From JASHPR01 sp963739645 (GTDB lineage Bacteria; Actinomycetota; Actinomycetes; Streptosporangiales; Streptosporangiaceae): a stretch of 64,000 nucleotides of DNA. Shown here piece after piece: positions 1 to 7,952 of this stretch (position 1 is its first letter; each line of letters begins with the position of its first letter). Made by a program: the position numbers and the translations under genes. The notes beneath the pieces were generated by a model. It saw only the letters and a program-made list of their open reading frames with translations, had not been told where the DNA came from and made no database searches. The stretch is taken from assembly GCA_963739645.1 (NCBI GenBank), contig CAVUBM010000074.1:1-64000 (forward strand). The letters run 5' to 3'.

Positions 1-188
1 GCGATTTTTCGAAATCTTGTCTAGCGCTGAGAACCCAAATGAGAGCCACCGACCTGGGGTTTTGCGCTTCATTACTGGTCAGAGCACCGCAGGTTCGGGT
101 CTACTCCGACGGGTGGTCCGCTGATCGACGCCCTACGGCTTCCATCTTCCTCGCATGAGATAGGGGCCTCCAGAAACGCCGAGGCGAT

Positions 189-539
189 TTATTGCTCGCC
201 GGGAGGATTATGCGGTTCCGGCCGGCTACTGATCCAGCGCATCAGGCGGAAAGCGCGCCTCGACAGTTCGCCACTCCCAAACAGGGCAGTAGCGATGACC
301 ATTAGAGCCACGAACACGACTATCAGAGCTACCGTCTCGCCCAGCATTGGATGCATTACTCCGACTGCGACCGGCGCTCCAGCCGAGGTCACTCTCGCAC
401 CAGCCGACCACCAGGGGATTCGGCCAGCGTCCGCGGACGTCGCCTTACCTTCGTGACTAACATCGGCTGCGCCGGTGCTGTGCTTGTCGGCCGGTGCAAC
501 TGATCGACTGCTCGCGCCTGGGCCCCCCAACCGTTCCAC
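189..539 (-). CDS. Small single-pass membrane protein (hypothetical)
   Basis: I do not recognise the family. I chose the GTG at 539 because a textbook Shine-Dalgarno (AAGGAGG, 545-551) sits five bases before it. The same frame stays open further upstream, but that part runs through the tandem repeats and is better read as control DNA. The roughly 116-residue product has a polar, Ala/Ser-rich N-terminal two thirds, one hydrophobic segment (ETVALIVVFVALMVIATALF) and a short basic, Pro-rich tail. Such a layout fits a single-pass membrane protein. Its promoter region carries SOS-box-like repeats, and the next non-IS gene is a divergent LexA-like repressor, so repressor-controlled expression is a reasonable inference. 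A cell-division or stress role is only a hypothesis. Confidence 0.6.
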   Translation of the reverse strand: MERLGGPGASSRSVAPADKHSTGAADVSHEGKATSADAGRIPWWSAGARVTSAGAPVAVGVMHPMLGETVALIVVFVALMVIATALFGSGELSRRAFRLMRWISSRPEPHNPPGEQ

Positions 540-606
540 GCTAGCCTCCTTGATCGAACGTCTGACCATCTCCAAATCTATCTCGAAAATCTGTTCACAC
601 AAGTCC

Positions 607-672
607 GAATATTTGTTCTGATCTATACATTTGTTCTGGTCAAAACATTTGTTCTGGGCTGAACAAATGTTT
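607..672. promoter_or_regulatory. Tandem 18-bp SOS-box-like operator array
   Basis: Three direct repeats of an 18-bp unit (ATTTGTTCTGNTCNANAC; 611-628, 629-646, 647-664) are followed by AAATGTTT. They place GAACAAATGTTT-like motifs at 607-618, 625-636, 643-654 and 661-672, all on an 18-bp pitch. The last two form a perfect 12-bp inverted repeat around TGGGCT. Each motif resembles the Gram-positive/actinobacterial LexA box (GAAC-N4-GTTY). The array lies about 70 bp upstream of the small membrane-protein start. Binding by the nearby LexA-like protein is inferred. Confidence 0.6.
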
Positions 673-759
673 GGCTGCTCGCACGGCAAACCGGCCTGAC
701 GCGAGGCGGCAAGGGCAACCAGAAAGTTCCGCCGGAGATCTGCCGGGCTCGTTGCCGGC

Positions 760-782
760 CTAGCCCTGTCTTTTCATCCGGG
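760..782 (+). repeat. IS left terminal inverted repeat
   Basis: It begins CTAGCCCTG and pairs with the right end at 19 of 23 positions, mismatched at positions 10-12 and 20. Confidence 0.85.
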
Positions 783-812
783 ACTGGGGCCGGTGCAGCG
801 TGCCTGACGTAA

Positions 813-881
813 AAAGTGCTCCTGACCTGGGACAGTGAGGGTGTCTGAAGTCCTTGCTGTCTGTGGTTCGAGGAGCACTTT
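813..881. promoter_or_regulatory. Inverted repeat over the transposase ribosome-binding site
   Basis: AAAGTGCTCCT (813-823) and its exact complement AGGAGCACTTT (871-881) flank about 47 bases. The right arm contains the GAGGAG Shine-Dalgarno of the likely GTG start at 886. A transcript entering from outside the IS could fold and hide this site, while a promoter inside the loop would not. This read-through protection is known for other IS families; for this one it is inference. Confidence 0.5.
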
Positions 882-885
882 CTAC

Positions 886-2385
886 GTGAGCAACATTACC
901 GGGTGGTCGCGTGGCCTGGAGGTTTCTGGCGGCGGTCAGGGGGTCGTGTCGCATGCCGGGCTGGCGCTGCTGCGGCATCTGGCCGACAAGACCGGCCTGG
1001 CTGGCGGGCTGTCGCGGGCGCTGGCCTCGCCGCGGATGCTGGTCCATGACCGGGGCCGGGTGCTGGCCGACCTGGCCTGCGCGGTCGCGGACGGCGCCCG
1101 GGTGATCAGCGATTTCCGGGTGATGTCTGACCAGCGGGAGCTGTTCGGCCTGGTGGCGTCGGTGCCGACCGCGTGGCGGACGCTGAAGGAGATCGCCGGT
1201 GGCGGGACGCGCGCTGACAAGCGGATCACCGCGGCGGTGAACACGGCCCGGCGGCACGCGTGGACGCAGGTCACAGCCCGGCACGGCGCGCTGCCCGGGG
1301 TGCGGCTGGCGGACAAGATCCTGGACGGCGTGGTCTGCATCCGGCTCGATGCCACCGTCACCGTGGCGCACTCGGACAAGCAGCTCGCTGAGGGCAATTT
1401 CAAAGGCTACGGCCATCATCCCTTGATCGGGGTGTGTGATAACACCGGCGGGGAGCCGCTGGCCTGGATGCTGCGCCGCGGCTCGGCGGGCAGCAACACG
1501 GCCGCTGACCATACCGCCGTGACCGACGCGGCGATCGCCGCGCTGCCGCCGGGCTTGCGCCGCAAGCTGATGATCACCGTCGACGGGGCCGGGGCCAGCC
1601 ACGAGCTGATCAAGCACCTGGATAAGCTGGCCGCCCGCCCCGGTTACCAGGTGATCTACTCGGTCGGCTGGGCGCTGACCGAGCGGGAGAAGACCGCGCT
1701 GCGGCTGGTCCCGGAGCAGGCCTGGCAGATCGCTATTGACGGCCGCGGCGAGGTCCGCGAGCGCCGCGCCGATGACGCCTGCGGCAACGACGCGTGCGCG
1801 CACCGGGCCTGCTGGATCGAAGAAGCGCACGTCGCCGAGCTGACCGGGCTGCTGCGCGAAGGACCCGCCGGGGATCAGCTCAAGGGCTGGCCGGAGAAGA
1901 TGCGGATCTTCGCCCGCCGGGAACGGCCGCATCCCGGCGCGCAGCTGACGCTGTTCGAGGCTGAGGACGGCTGGCGGTACAGCCTGTGGGTGACGAACCG
2001 GCCCGCCGCCACGAAAGGGTGGCTGGGGCAGAACGCGTACATCGACGCCGCGCACCGGGTCCAGGCCCGGGTGGAGGACGCGATCCGCACGGGCAAGGAC
2101 ACCGGGCTGGGCCATTTCCCGTCCTTTGACTACGGCGTCAACCAGGCGTGGCTGACCGCCGCCATGATCGCGGCCATCCTGCTGGCCTGGCTCAAGCTGC
2201 TGGCCCTGGACGGCGACCTGGCCAAAGCCGAGCCCAAGACGCTGCGCTACCGGATCCTGCACGCCGCGGCCCGGCTGGTACGCGGCGGCCGGCGGCGCCG
2301 CCTGAAAATCCAGGCGACCTGGCCGTGGGCCGCGGCGATCACCGCCGCCTGGCAGCGCATCGACGCGCTACCGCAAGCACCCTGA
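886..2385 (+). CDS. IS1380-family transposase
   Basis: DDE transposase of about 499 residues. The family is recognisable from the first catalytic Asp in IRLDATVTVAHSDKQ, the following NFKGYGHHPLIG, and the second catalytic Asp in ITVDGAGASHELIKHL. The frame can also open at GTG 835. I prefer GTG 886 because it follows a GAGGAG ribosome-binding site at good spacing, and the extra residues fall inside the inverted repeat. The frame is uninterrupted over its full length, so the enzyme is probably active. It would cut and paste its own element between the terminal repeats, leaving 4-bp duplications. Confidence 0.9.
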   Translation: MSNITGWSRGLEVSGGGQGVVSHAGLALLRHLADKTGLAGGLSRALASPRMLVHDRGRVLADLACAVADGARVISDFRVMSDQRELFGLVASVPTAWRTLKEIAGGGTRADKRITAAVNTARRHAWTQVTARHGALPGVRLADKILDGVVCIRLDATVTVAHSDKQLAEGNFKGYGHHPLIGVCDNTGGEPLAWMLRRGSAGSNTAADHTAVTDAAIAALPPGLRRKLMITVDGAGASHELIKHLDKLAARPGYQVIYSVGWALTEREKTALRLVPEQAWQIAIDGRGEVRERRADDACGNDACAHRACWIEEAHVAELTGLLREGPAGDQLKGWPEKMRIFARRERPHPGAQLTLFEAEDGWRYSLWVTNRPAATKGWLGQNAYIDAAHRVQARVEDAIRTGKDTGLGHFPSFDYGVNQAWLTAAMIAAILLAWLKLLALDGDLAKAEPKTLRYRILHAAARLVRGGRRRRLKIQATWPWAAAITAAWQRIDALPQAP

Positions 2386-2538
2386 CCAGCACGAACCCGT
2401 CCCAGCGACCAGGAAAGGACAACCCGGGGCCCGTGGAACCCCCGGCCACCCGGCCCGCCAGCCGGGCCATCGTCATACCCCAGCACTAAAATCCGGGTCC
2501 AGAACGCGGCCCCGAGATCATCCAGCGCCAGCCATCAA

Positions 2539-2561
2539 CCCCGATGAAAGATCAGGGCTAG
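2539..2561 (-). repeat. IS right terminal inverted repeat
   Basis: Reverse-strand copy of the left end, starting CTAGCCCTG on the minus strand. It is followed directly by the CGGC target duplication. Confidence 0.85.
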
Positions 2562-2565
2562 CGGC

Positions 2566-2793
2566 TTACATTTTCTCGGCGCAGTGGTCTGTGTACTAAG
2601 ACAGAAAGAGTATCGTGACTCTTAATACTGCAATCGCCCCATAGTTTTGCCCGTCGCCCTGCCTGCGAGAACGCGGCTTCTCATCAGACAGTCGTAGCGC
2701 TTCTCGGCGCCCTGACGTGCAGGTCTAGAGGCGGCCCAGGACAAGTACCGCTGCAGGCTAAGCGGCTAGCCACAGTCGGGATTGGAAACCGAG
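2566..2793. other. Leader of the LexA-like gene
   Basis: No gene is seen. The stretch is richer in A and T than the flanks and contains a 6-bp dyad, AAGAGT-ATCGTG-ACTCTT (2606-2623), that could be an operator. Before the IS arrived, this DNA joined the region left of 756. Confidence 0.4.
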
Positions 2794-3542
2794 ATGCGAG
2801 ATGACCTCGAAAGAGCTCCAGCGCAGCAAAAGCTGCTGGAAGCAATCTGAATTTCTATGTTCGCGGTGAACATATTCCTAATTACCGAACTTTGGCCGGC
2901 CAGCTCGGCATTTCGAAATCAAGACTTCCGGAGACGATTAAAAATCTCGAGCGTAAAGAATTCATTCGATGCAAACAAACGCCCTCCGGCAACGTTCGGA
3001 CGGGAAGCGTAACGCCAACTGATAAAGCGTGGGAGTGGTGGTCTCGGTTGCGTGCGACGGATTCGCCATCATTTCCGTCGACGGCGCCTGAAACAATTCA
3101 GACCCGACCTTTCCCAGTGCACAAGAATGTCGGAGCCGGGAATTCCACCGAAGCTGAAGAAGGTGACCGCGAAGACCTTTCTCTGCCAGTCAGCCATGTT
3201 CGTGGAGCCGATATATTCCTAGCGGAAGTACGAGGAGACTCCATGGCGGGCGATGACCTACGCACCGGTGATCACGTGATAGTAGATCCCCACGCACAAT
3301 GGAACGATGGCGATATGGTCGTCGTGGCCGATGAAGGCGCGATGCTTGTGAAGAGGCTGTGGCGCGAGGGTAAGTCTATTCTCCTGGAATCATCCAATCC
3401 AGAACATGAGCCGATAGTTCTCGAACAAGGAAGAGAACATCTTGGCGGCCAGAATATTCAAGGAAAGGTGATTGGAGTAGTACTGTGGCATGTCAAGCCA
3501 GGGCGTCGAAACAATCGCACGAACGCCAGTAGACGGGCGTAG
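2794..3542 (+). CDS. LexA-like S24 autocleaving repressor, apparent 1-base frameshift
   Basis: The C-terminal half is a LexA/UmuD-type S24 domain. It has an Ala-Gly pair in NVGAGNS placed like the LexA cleavage site, the nucleophile Ser in VRGDSMAGDDLRTGD and the base Lys in AMLVKRLW. The N-terminal part is a winged helix (RTLAGQLGISKSRLPETIKN, then ERKEFIRC). The frame carrying these parts has no ATG or GTG and would have to begin at TTG 2892, inside the helix-turn-helix. An 18-codon frame from ATG 2794 (ending AQQKLLEAI) continues the same domain, joining NFYVRGEHIPNYRTL if one base is restored near 2847. A deletion or sequencing error is therefore likely. Codon usage is less GC-rich than in neighbours, suggesting transfer. 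Expected role: DNA-damage-sensitive repressor of nearby genes. Confidence 0.75.
2856..2874. promoter_or_regulatory. Dyad with GAAC half-sites inside the LexA-like gene
   Basis: TATGTTC-GCGGT-GAACATA is a perfect 7-bp inverted repeat, and GAACATATTC overlaps its right arm. It resembles the GAAC motifs of the 607-672 array. If translation starts at TTG 2892 it would be an autoregulatory operator; if the gene starts at 2794 it lies within codons. Confidence 0.35.
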
Positions 3543-3655
3543 AAATAAGGCACTAATTCGACTCTGACAGAGCTATACGAGGTTCACCGTTGTGCCTGAC
3601 GAGCCGCTAACCAAAAGACGATGGCCGGACCGTAGCGACCACTGACAATCGGGTA

Positions 3656-4015
3656 TCAGGTGGACGCAGTCACCGCGGCCCGCAAGGCTGGGTGTCGCTC
3701 CTCCCAAGCCTGCCGGACCCCTTTGGGCAAGAAAAGCTCTGGCCATATGGCAATCAGCGTGTCACCATCCACATATGTTACGAGATCCTCCAGGCTGCTC
3801 GCTTCTCGGAGCACGATCTGATAAAGCCACCGTCGCATTTCCGGATCCGCAAGATCAAACGTGTGATCACGACTGCTCCAATACAGCCAGATAGGTAGCT
3901 CGATCGTGCCCTGGGTCGGTCCTCGAAGGTCCGCGAGGCTGGCGGCGATCACAGCACGGCGGCCTGGGCGTGACCAGTGCCTCGCCTGGGGAGCGTCGCC
4001 GACTGTGGTGATCAT
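3656..4015 (-). CDS. Conserved actinobacterial hypothetical protein
   Basis: A protein of about 119 residues of unknown function. The conserved-looking core includes LADLRGPTQGTIELPIWLYW, followed by a segment with FDLADPEMRRWLYQIVLREA and then IAIWPELFLPKGVRQAWEE. I recall similar short proteins in many actinobacteria, often near regulators, but no function. No signal peptide or membrane segment is visible. The frame is open further upstream. I place the start at ATG 4015, where the conserved-looking part begins, but no strong ribosome-binding site decides it. It is transcribed towards the LexA-like gene. Confidence 0.55.
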   Translation of the reverse strand: MITTVGDAPQARHWSRPGRRAVIAASLADLRGPTQGTIELPIWLYWSSRDHTFDLADPEMRRWLYQIVLREASSLEDLVTYVDGDTLIAIWPELFLPKGVRQAWEERHPALRAAVTAST

Positions 4016-4409
4016 AGAACAAGAGTACACTTCCGATCGGCAAACGTCGAACATAGGGCCGATAGAGTAGGCGCGGCTCCAACGTGGCGCTCGATCAGTT
4101 AGTCGTTTGCGATAATCGAGCGTGTCGGGCTGACGGGCGCTCAAGCTAGGGCGCGGCCGATTGGATGGCGGTTTCTCTCCACGGCCCGGCGGTACGGTGC
4201 AGTGCATCTGCCCGTCGTCATCGACGGGCACCACCCGGACGACTGCCTGGGCCTAGCGGTTGCCAACGACTAGCATTACTCCGGGACGGATGCGGCGGGG
4301 TCGCTGGCCCCGCTCAGGGTGGACCAGCCAAGTCCCTCATCGTTTTCGTCGTTGAGGTCGGCTGCCAAGTCGATGCGGGATTCCATCAGGTCTCCTCCAC
4401 TACCCAAGG
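4016..4409. other. Intergenic region without a supported gene
   Basis: About 400 bases. Both strands hold short open frames with no recognisable protein and no good ribosome-binding site. It probably carries the promoter for the minus-strand gene ending at 3656. Confidence 0.4.
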
Positions 4410-4598
4410 TTACGCGTCGTAGTAAGCGTTTGGTATGGCCTGGTGCGGGCGGCTGACAAACCGCTGCACGCCGCCCTGCGGGTCATCAAAGCCCACGGTG
4501 CAGTGCCGCGGGTTACGGCCGGTCGGCTCCAGCCTCATTCCGGCGGTGAGAATATCCCCGTCTTCCAGGGCATCGCCGTCCCGCAGTCGCAGCTTCAT
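4410..4598 (-). CDS. Internally deleted copy of the upstream hypothetical gene
   Basis: Encodes about 62 residues that match the beginning (MKLRLRDGDALEDGDI) and the end (AGMRLEPTGRNPRHCTVGF) of the protein encoded just upstream, but the roughly 60 residues between are missing. The deletion is in frame and the ends remain similar at the DNA level, so this is a tandem duplicate that lost its centre. It starts seven bases after the stop of the full-length copy and could be co-translated. Whether the short form does anything is unknown; it may be a remnant. Confidence 0.5.
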   Translation of the reverse strand: MKLRLRDGDALEDGDILTAGMRLEPTGRNPRHCTVGFDDPQGGVQRFVSRPHQAIPNAYYDA

Positions 4599-4605
4599 AG
4601 CCGGA

Positions 4606-4974
4606 TTATGACCCGCACCACTCGACCTGGCGTCGGCAGGTGACAAGCTGCTGCACGCCACTCTTCAGGTCATCGAAGCCCACGGTGTAGTGACGCGGGT
4701 TGCGGCCGGTTGGCTCCAGCCTCATCCCGGCGGCGAGAACGTCCCAGACCGTCAGCAGGGTCAGGCGACTAAAGCGGACCAGCGGCGCTTGCTGAGCAAG
4801 CTCATCAACGGTGGCGTCGCGGACGGCGAAGACCGAGATCCCGTAGACGCCATAAATGCTGTGGTAGCGCGCCGCGTCTGCGCAGAGGATGTCCAGGTCG
4901 AGGTCACCGCCACGCACCGGCACGACGTCACCGTCCTCCAGGATGTCGCCGTCGCGCAGCCGCCGCAGCTTCAT
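4606..4974 (-). CDS. Conserved actinobacterial hypothetical protein
   Basis: A 122-residue protein beginning MKLRRLRDGDILEDGDVVPV, with YHSIYGVYGISVFAVR in the middle and GMRLEPTGRNPRHYTVGFDD near the end. I know this architecture as a widespread actinobacterial hypothetical with no established function. It lacks a signal peptide or membrane helix. It is the parent of the shortened copy just downstream. The pair sits between the LexA-like region and the first tRNA-Val half, so it is probably cargo of an element lying to the left. Confidence 0.6.
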   Translation of the reverse strand: MKLRRLRDGDILEDGDVVPVRGGDLDLDILCADAARYHSIYGVYGISVFAVRDATVDELAQQAPLVRFSRLTLLTVWDVLAAGMRLEPTGRNPRHYTVGFDDLKSGVQQLVTCRRQVEWCGS

Positions 4975-5189
4975 GGCCGGATTATGACCCTCACCACGGA
5001 CAGAACCGCGCCATCAGGAGGTGCTGATCGCAGATGCCCGCACAAGGCCGTGAGAGCCAGAAATGAGAGCCAACGCAATCAGCCGCCCTCGGACGTAGCG
5101 CGATCCACTCAGAACGTTCTCGCAGTTCAAAGGCTCCCCATTCGACTCAGTCCGACGATGACGGACACCCGGAGCCGCTCTGAAATTCC

Positions 5190-5234
5190 CTGACACGGAA
5201 GAGGTCACTGGTTCAAATCCAGTACGGCCCACCA
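5190..5234 (+). repeat. tRNA-Val(GAC) 3' half, attachment-site copy 1
   Basis: The 45 bases match the 3' half of an actinobacterial tRNA-Val. The anticodon loop CTGACAC gives anticodon GAC and is followed by stem GGAAG. The T arm ACTGG-TTCAAAT-CCAGT and acceptor strand with CCA follow. No D arm lies upstream, so this is not a complete tRNA. An identical copy is at 15565. An integrase gene ends 80 bp to its right, the usual layout for site-specific integration into a tRNA 3' end. Confidence 0.85.
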
Positions 5235-5314
5235 CGTCACAGCGGTGTAGCCCTAGAAACACCAGCCGTCTGGCCCTATGGTCTGTAGGGCCAGAGGCGA
5301 CGATCCGCGGCTTG

Positions 5315-6589
5315 TCAGGCAACCGCACCGGCGCCTTCGTCCTCCCCCGGCCCCTGGTTCTCGTATGCGTACAGTCGGCTGACCGCCTGGTTCATGGCGT
5401 CCAGGATGAGGGCGCGGTCCTGGGCGAACAGGTGACCGTAGATGTTCTTGGTGGTCTCGATCTTGCTGTGTCCCATCTGGTGCGCCACCTGCACATCGGA
5501 AGCCCCGGAGGCGATCAGCAGCGAGGCGCACACGTGCCGCAACTCGTGCGCGGTGTAGCTGACAATTCCATCGGGGTGGGCAGCGGTGTAACCCTGGGCG
5601 AGCTTGAGGTACCGGCGCCACATGGCGTAGCCGAGGTAGCCGCCGCGCTCGCCGTTGATCAGGCGGCTGTACAGCCTGCCGTCGCTGCGCTCGCGGCCCG
5701 GCGCGCTGCGGTCGGCCAGGCGGTGCACGGCGGGCATGGCGATATCAGGGATCATGACGGTCCGCTCGGCCGCGCGGGACCTAAGATCCTGACGCACGTC
5801 CCGGCGCCCGCCCGACTCACTGGCGGTTCGGTCGATCTTCATGCACTGCCCATCAAGGCTGACGTTGCCGATCGGCACGGCGACGGCTTCCTCCCAGCGC
5901 AGGCCGGTGAACGCCAGGACCATCGCCACATCCCCGAGACCAGGCTTGAACACGTCCAGCGCGCGGGCGAGCCGGAGCACCTGCGGAATGCTCGGGATGA
6001 TGACCCGGCGGCGGACCGATCCGCCCCAGCCAGTGCGCAGTTCGAGCGCGGGGTTGACCGGGATGATCCGCTCTTCGCGCGCCCAGGCGAACAGCCGCCG
6101 CAGCACCGACGCGACCGTGCCCTTGGTACTGCCCGAAGCCGGGCTGCCGTCTTGTAGCGTCAGGTGCCGGATGGTCGAGTTCAGTTCGGGCAGGTCCAGG
6201 TCACCGATCCAGGCGTTGCCGAGCGCCGGGAGGATGTAGACGTTCAGGCAGGTCCGCTCCTTGGCGAGTGACGACTTCGGACGAGTAGTCCCGTCCCGCT
6301 TGACCCGGTAGGCGACCAGATACCTGGCCGCCACGTCAGCGAAGCGCACACGTTCGGCCTGGAGCCTGCCGGGTCGGCGCTTGGCCTCGTTGAAATCCGC
6401 TAGCAGCTTCTCCGCCGCGTCCAGGCCCTCGACCGTCCGCTCGATCTGCCGCTTGAGCACCGGATCCCACAGACGAACGCGGTAGACGGGCGTCCCGTCC
6501 GAGGTTGTCGCGGGTACCCGTTCGGTGCCGTGTGTGCGCAGCTTAGGCGTGATGCCCTTGGGAAGATCACGCCGACCGTCTTTGGACAT
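5315..6589 (-). CDS. int: Tyrosine site-specific integrase
   Basis: About 424 residues. The N-terminal part is the arm-binding and SAM-like core-binding region. The catalytic domain shows Arg in FTGLRWEEAVAV, His-x-x-Arg in TAHELRHVCAS, the MGHSKIETT box and the nucleophile Tyr in IYGH. ATG 6589 starts the conserved protein and overlaps the end of the excisionase-like gene, implying translational coupling. The frame is intact and reads toward the tRNA-Val half 80 bp away, its presumed attL/attR. It belongs to the pSAM2/AICE type, with int, xis and rep in line. Confidence 0.9.
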   Translation of the reverse strand: MSKDGRRDLPKGITPKLRTHGTERVPATTSDGTPVYRVRLWDPVLKRQIERTVEGLDAAEKLLADFNEAKRRPGRLQAERVRFADVAARYLVAYRVKRDGTTRPKSSLAKERTCLNVYILPALGNAWIGDLDLPELNSTIRHLTLQDGSPASGSTKGTVASVLRRLFAWAREERIIPVNPALELRTGWGGSVRRRVIIPSIPQVLRLARALDVFKPGLGDVAMVLAFTGLRWEEAVAVPIGNVSLDGQCMKIDRTASESGGRRDVRQDLRSRAAERTVMIPDIAMPAVHRLADRSAPGRERSDGRLYSRLINGERGGYLGYAMWRRYLKLAQGYTAAHPDGIVSYTAHELRHVCASLLIASGASDVQVAHQMGHSKIETTKNIYGHLFAQDRALILDAMNQAVSRLYAYENQGPGEDEGAGAVA

Positions 6590-6905
6590 GCTCACACTCC
6601 TGATCTGGTGGCCCCTCGATAAGGGACTTGGGAAGCACCAGGCGGACACGGGGTCGCTTGGGCTTTGCCGAAACTCTCGCCGGTCCAGGCGCAGGTTCGC
6701 CATCCACGGCGCGACGGGGCCTGGGCCGTGACCACGCCTCGACCTCGGACTCGGGGAAGCGCAGCAAATGTCCCACCTTCCGGTAGGGGATCGCATCCCG
6801 CCCGACCAGCTTCCGGGCGTGCCGCTCGGTGATGTTGAGCCATTCGCACAGCTCACACAGTGACAGCATGCGCCTACCCTGCCCATAGGGCACCTCGGAT
6901 CTCAT
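6567..6905 (-). CDS. xis: Excisionase-like small HTH protein
   Basis: A 112-residue protein with a MerR/HTH_17-type DNA-binding fold: LCELCEWLNITERHARKLVG followed by AIPYRKVGHLLRFPESEVEAW. This is the standard signature of AICE and phage excisionases, which bend att DNA to favour excision. The ATG overlaps the Rep stop codon as ATGA, preceded by GGGAGG, so its translation is coupled to rep. Its 3' end overlaps the integrase start. The C-terminal basic, Pro-rich tail is longer than in minimal excisionases. Confidence 0.8.
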   Translation of the reverse strand: MRSEVPYGQGRRMLSLCELCEWLNITERHARKLVGRDAIPYRKVGHLLRFPESEVEAWSRPRPRRAVDGEPAPGPARVSAKPKRPRVRLVLPKSLIEGPPDQECEHVQRRSA

Positions 6906-7876
6906 GCCGCCTCCCTCGAAGTCGCCGAAAGTCCTTCAGAAGCCAGCCCCGCTTTGTGTCTGGCTTCCCGCAGCGCGGCTTGCCATCGGGCGCGATCGGC
7001 TACAGCGTGCAGGAGCCGCCGTGCATGGTCCATGTAGTCCAGGTCGGACGGGGCGACGGGTTCCCACGCGTACCGGACCGGGTCAGTTGCCGAAACACCG
7101 AGCATCCGCAGCAGCCACTCTTTCCGGTCGGCGCGGTGGTCGGCCAGGGTCTTGCCGGACCACTTGCGCGAGACCAGCACCCGCCGCCCGCCAGAGCCGA
7201 GGTGATCGGCATCATGTGCCTTGCCCTTGCAGCAGCCGGGCACCAAACCGGGCCGGGCGTTCTTCGGCTGGATGCCGTACCGGAGCCAGTTGGCGCACCG
7301 CGGCGAGCACGGCTGGAAGCGCAGCGCCTCAGCCAGCCGGGCAGCGTGGGCGCGCTGGGCGTCGGTGTCGGCCTGGTGGCAGTCGCCGACCTGCTTGGTG
7401 AGGTACTTGGTCAGGTAGCCGATGCAACGGCCTGCGTCGTTGGATCCGGCGAGCACGCCCTGGGCGTCGAAGCGGACCCCGAACCGGGCTACATGCCACG
7501 GCTGCTCATCCGGGCCGATGGCGTCGAGGGCCTGGTCCCAGGTCGGCAGTACCTCCCCGGTGGCCGGGTCGAGGTAGCCGCCGATCCCCTCGTCCCACAC
7601 CGGCAGCTCGTCGCCGTCGTGCCAGACCTCGGTGGCGTCGGGCCACCAGACCTGGTGGTAGGTGGCGGCCAGGACCCGGCGCAGCTCGGCACGGGCGATG
7701 GTGCCGCGGATGGCGAGGTGGACGTGCGGGGCGAGGCGGCGCTGGGGTTCGATGGCGGCGAAGTACTGCACGTCGTAGCCGAGGTAGCGGAGGATCCAGC
7801 CGGTCATCGTGGTGCACAGAATCGGACGCAAGTGCATCTCCATACGATCTGCACACCATCTCCGCACGGTCTCCAC
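6902..7876 (-). pseudogene. 5'-truncated AICE replication initiator (RepSA type)
   Basis: The remaining frame covers the catalytic and C-terminal part of an actinomycete integrative-element Rep. It has the HUH motif in RRLAPHVHLAIRGTI, the WWP segment, the tyrosine region GRCIGYLTKYLTKQV, and Cys clusters (PCSPRC, PGCCKGK) that may bind zinc. Homology seems to begin near YLGYDVQYFAAIEPQ; the usual 100-200 residues before this are absent and the sequence left of about 7800-7876 is unrelated. Replication initiation is therefore probably lost. The order rep-xis-int with ATGA coupling is typical of AICEs, but no TraB-type translocase is seen nearby. Confidence 0.75.
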
Positions 7877-7952
7877 CCGGCCACAGCGTGGTTGAGTAGT
7901 TCTCAGAGCGAATATGTCTGATCACGGGCACATTCTTCGAGGGGGGATTACC

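Larger units (their letters stand above)
760..2561 (+). mobile_element. IS1380-family insertion sequence, structurally complete
   Basis: The element is about 1.8 kb with one transposase gene. It is bounded by 23-bp terminal inverted repeats that match at 19 positions, both beginning CTAGCCCTG. The four bases just outside, CGGC (756-759) and CGGC (2562-2565), are a direct target duplication, as expected for IS1380. Because both ends and the duplication are intact, insertion looks recent. It has split the space between the small membrane-protein gene and the LexA-like gene. Confidence 0.88.

Noticed and set aside
607..672. CRISPR array
   Set aside because: Three 18-bp direct repeats with no spacers; short tandem units fit an operator array.
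189..689. Longer version of the small membrane protein starting at TTG 689
   Set aside because: The extra 50 residues are the repeated QNKC units of the operator array; an ideal Shine-Dalgarno supports GTG 539 instead.
760..2262. Long minus-strand open frame across the transposase
   Set aside because: Antisense to a clear IS1380 transposase; sequence is Arg/Gly/Pro-rich with no recognisable domain, as expected of high-GC shadow frames.
5190..5234. A complete tRNA-Val gene
   Set aside because: Only the anticodon loop onward is present; no D arm or acceptor 5' strand lies upstream here or at 15565.
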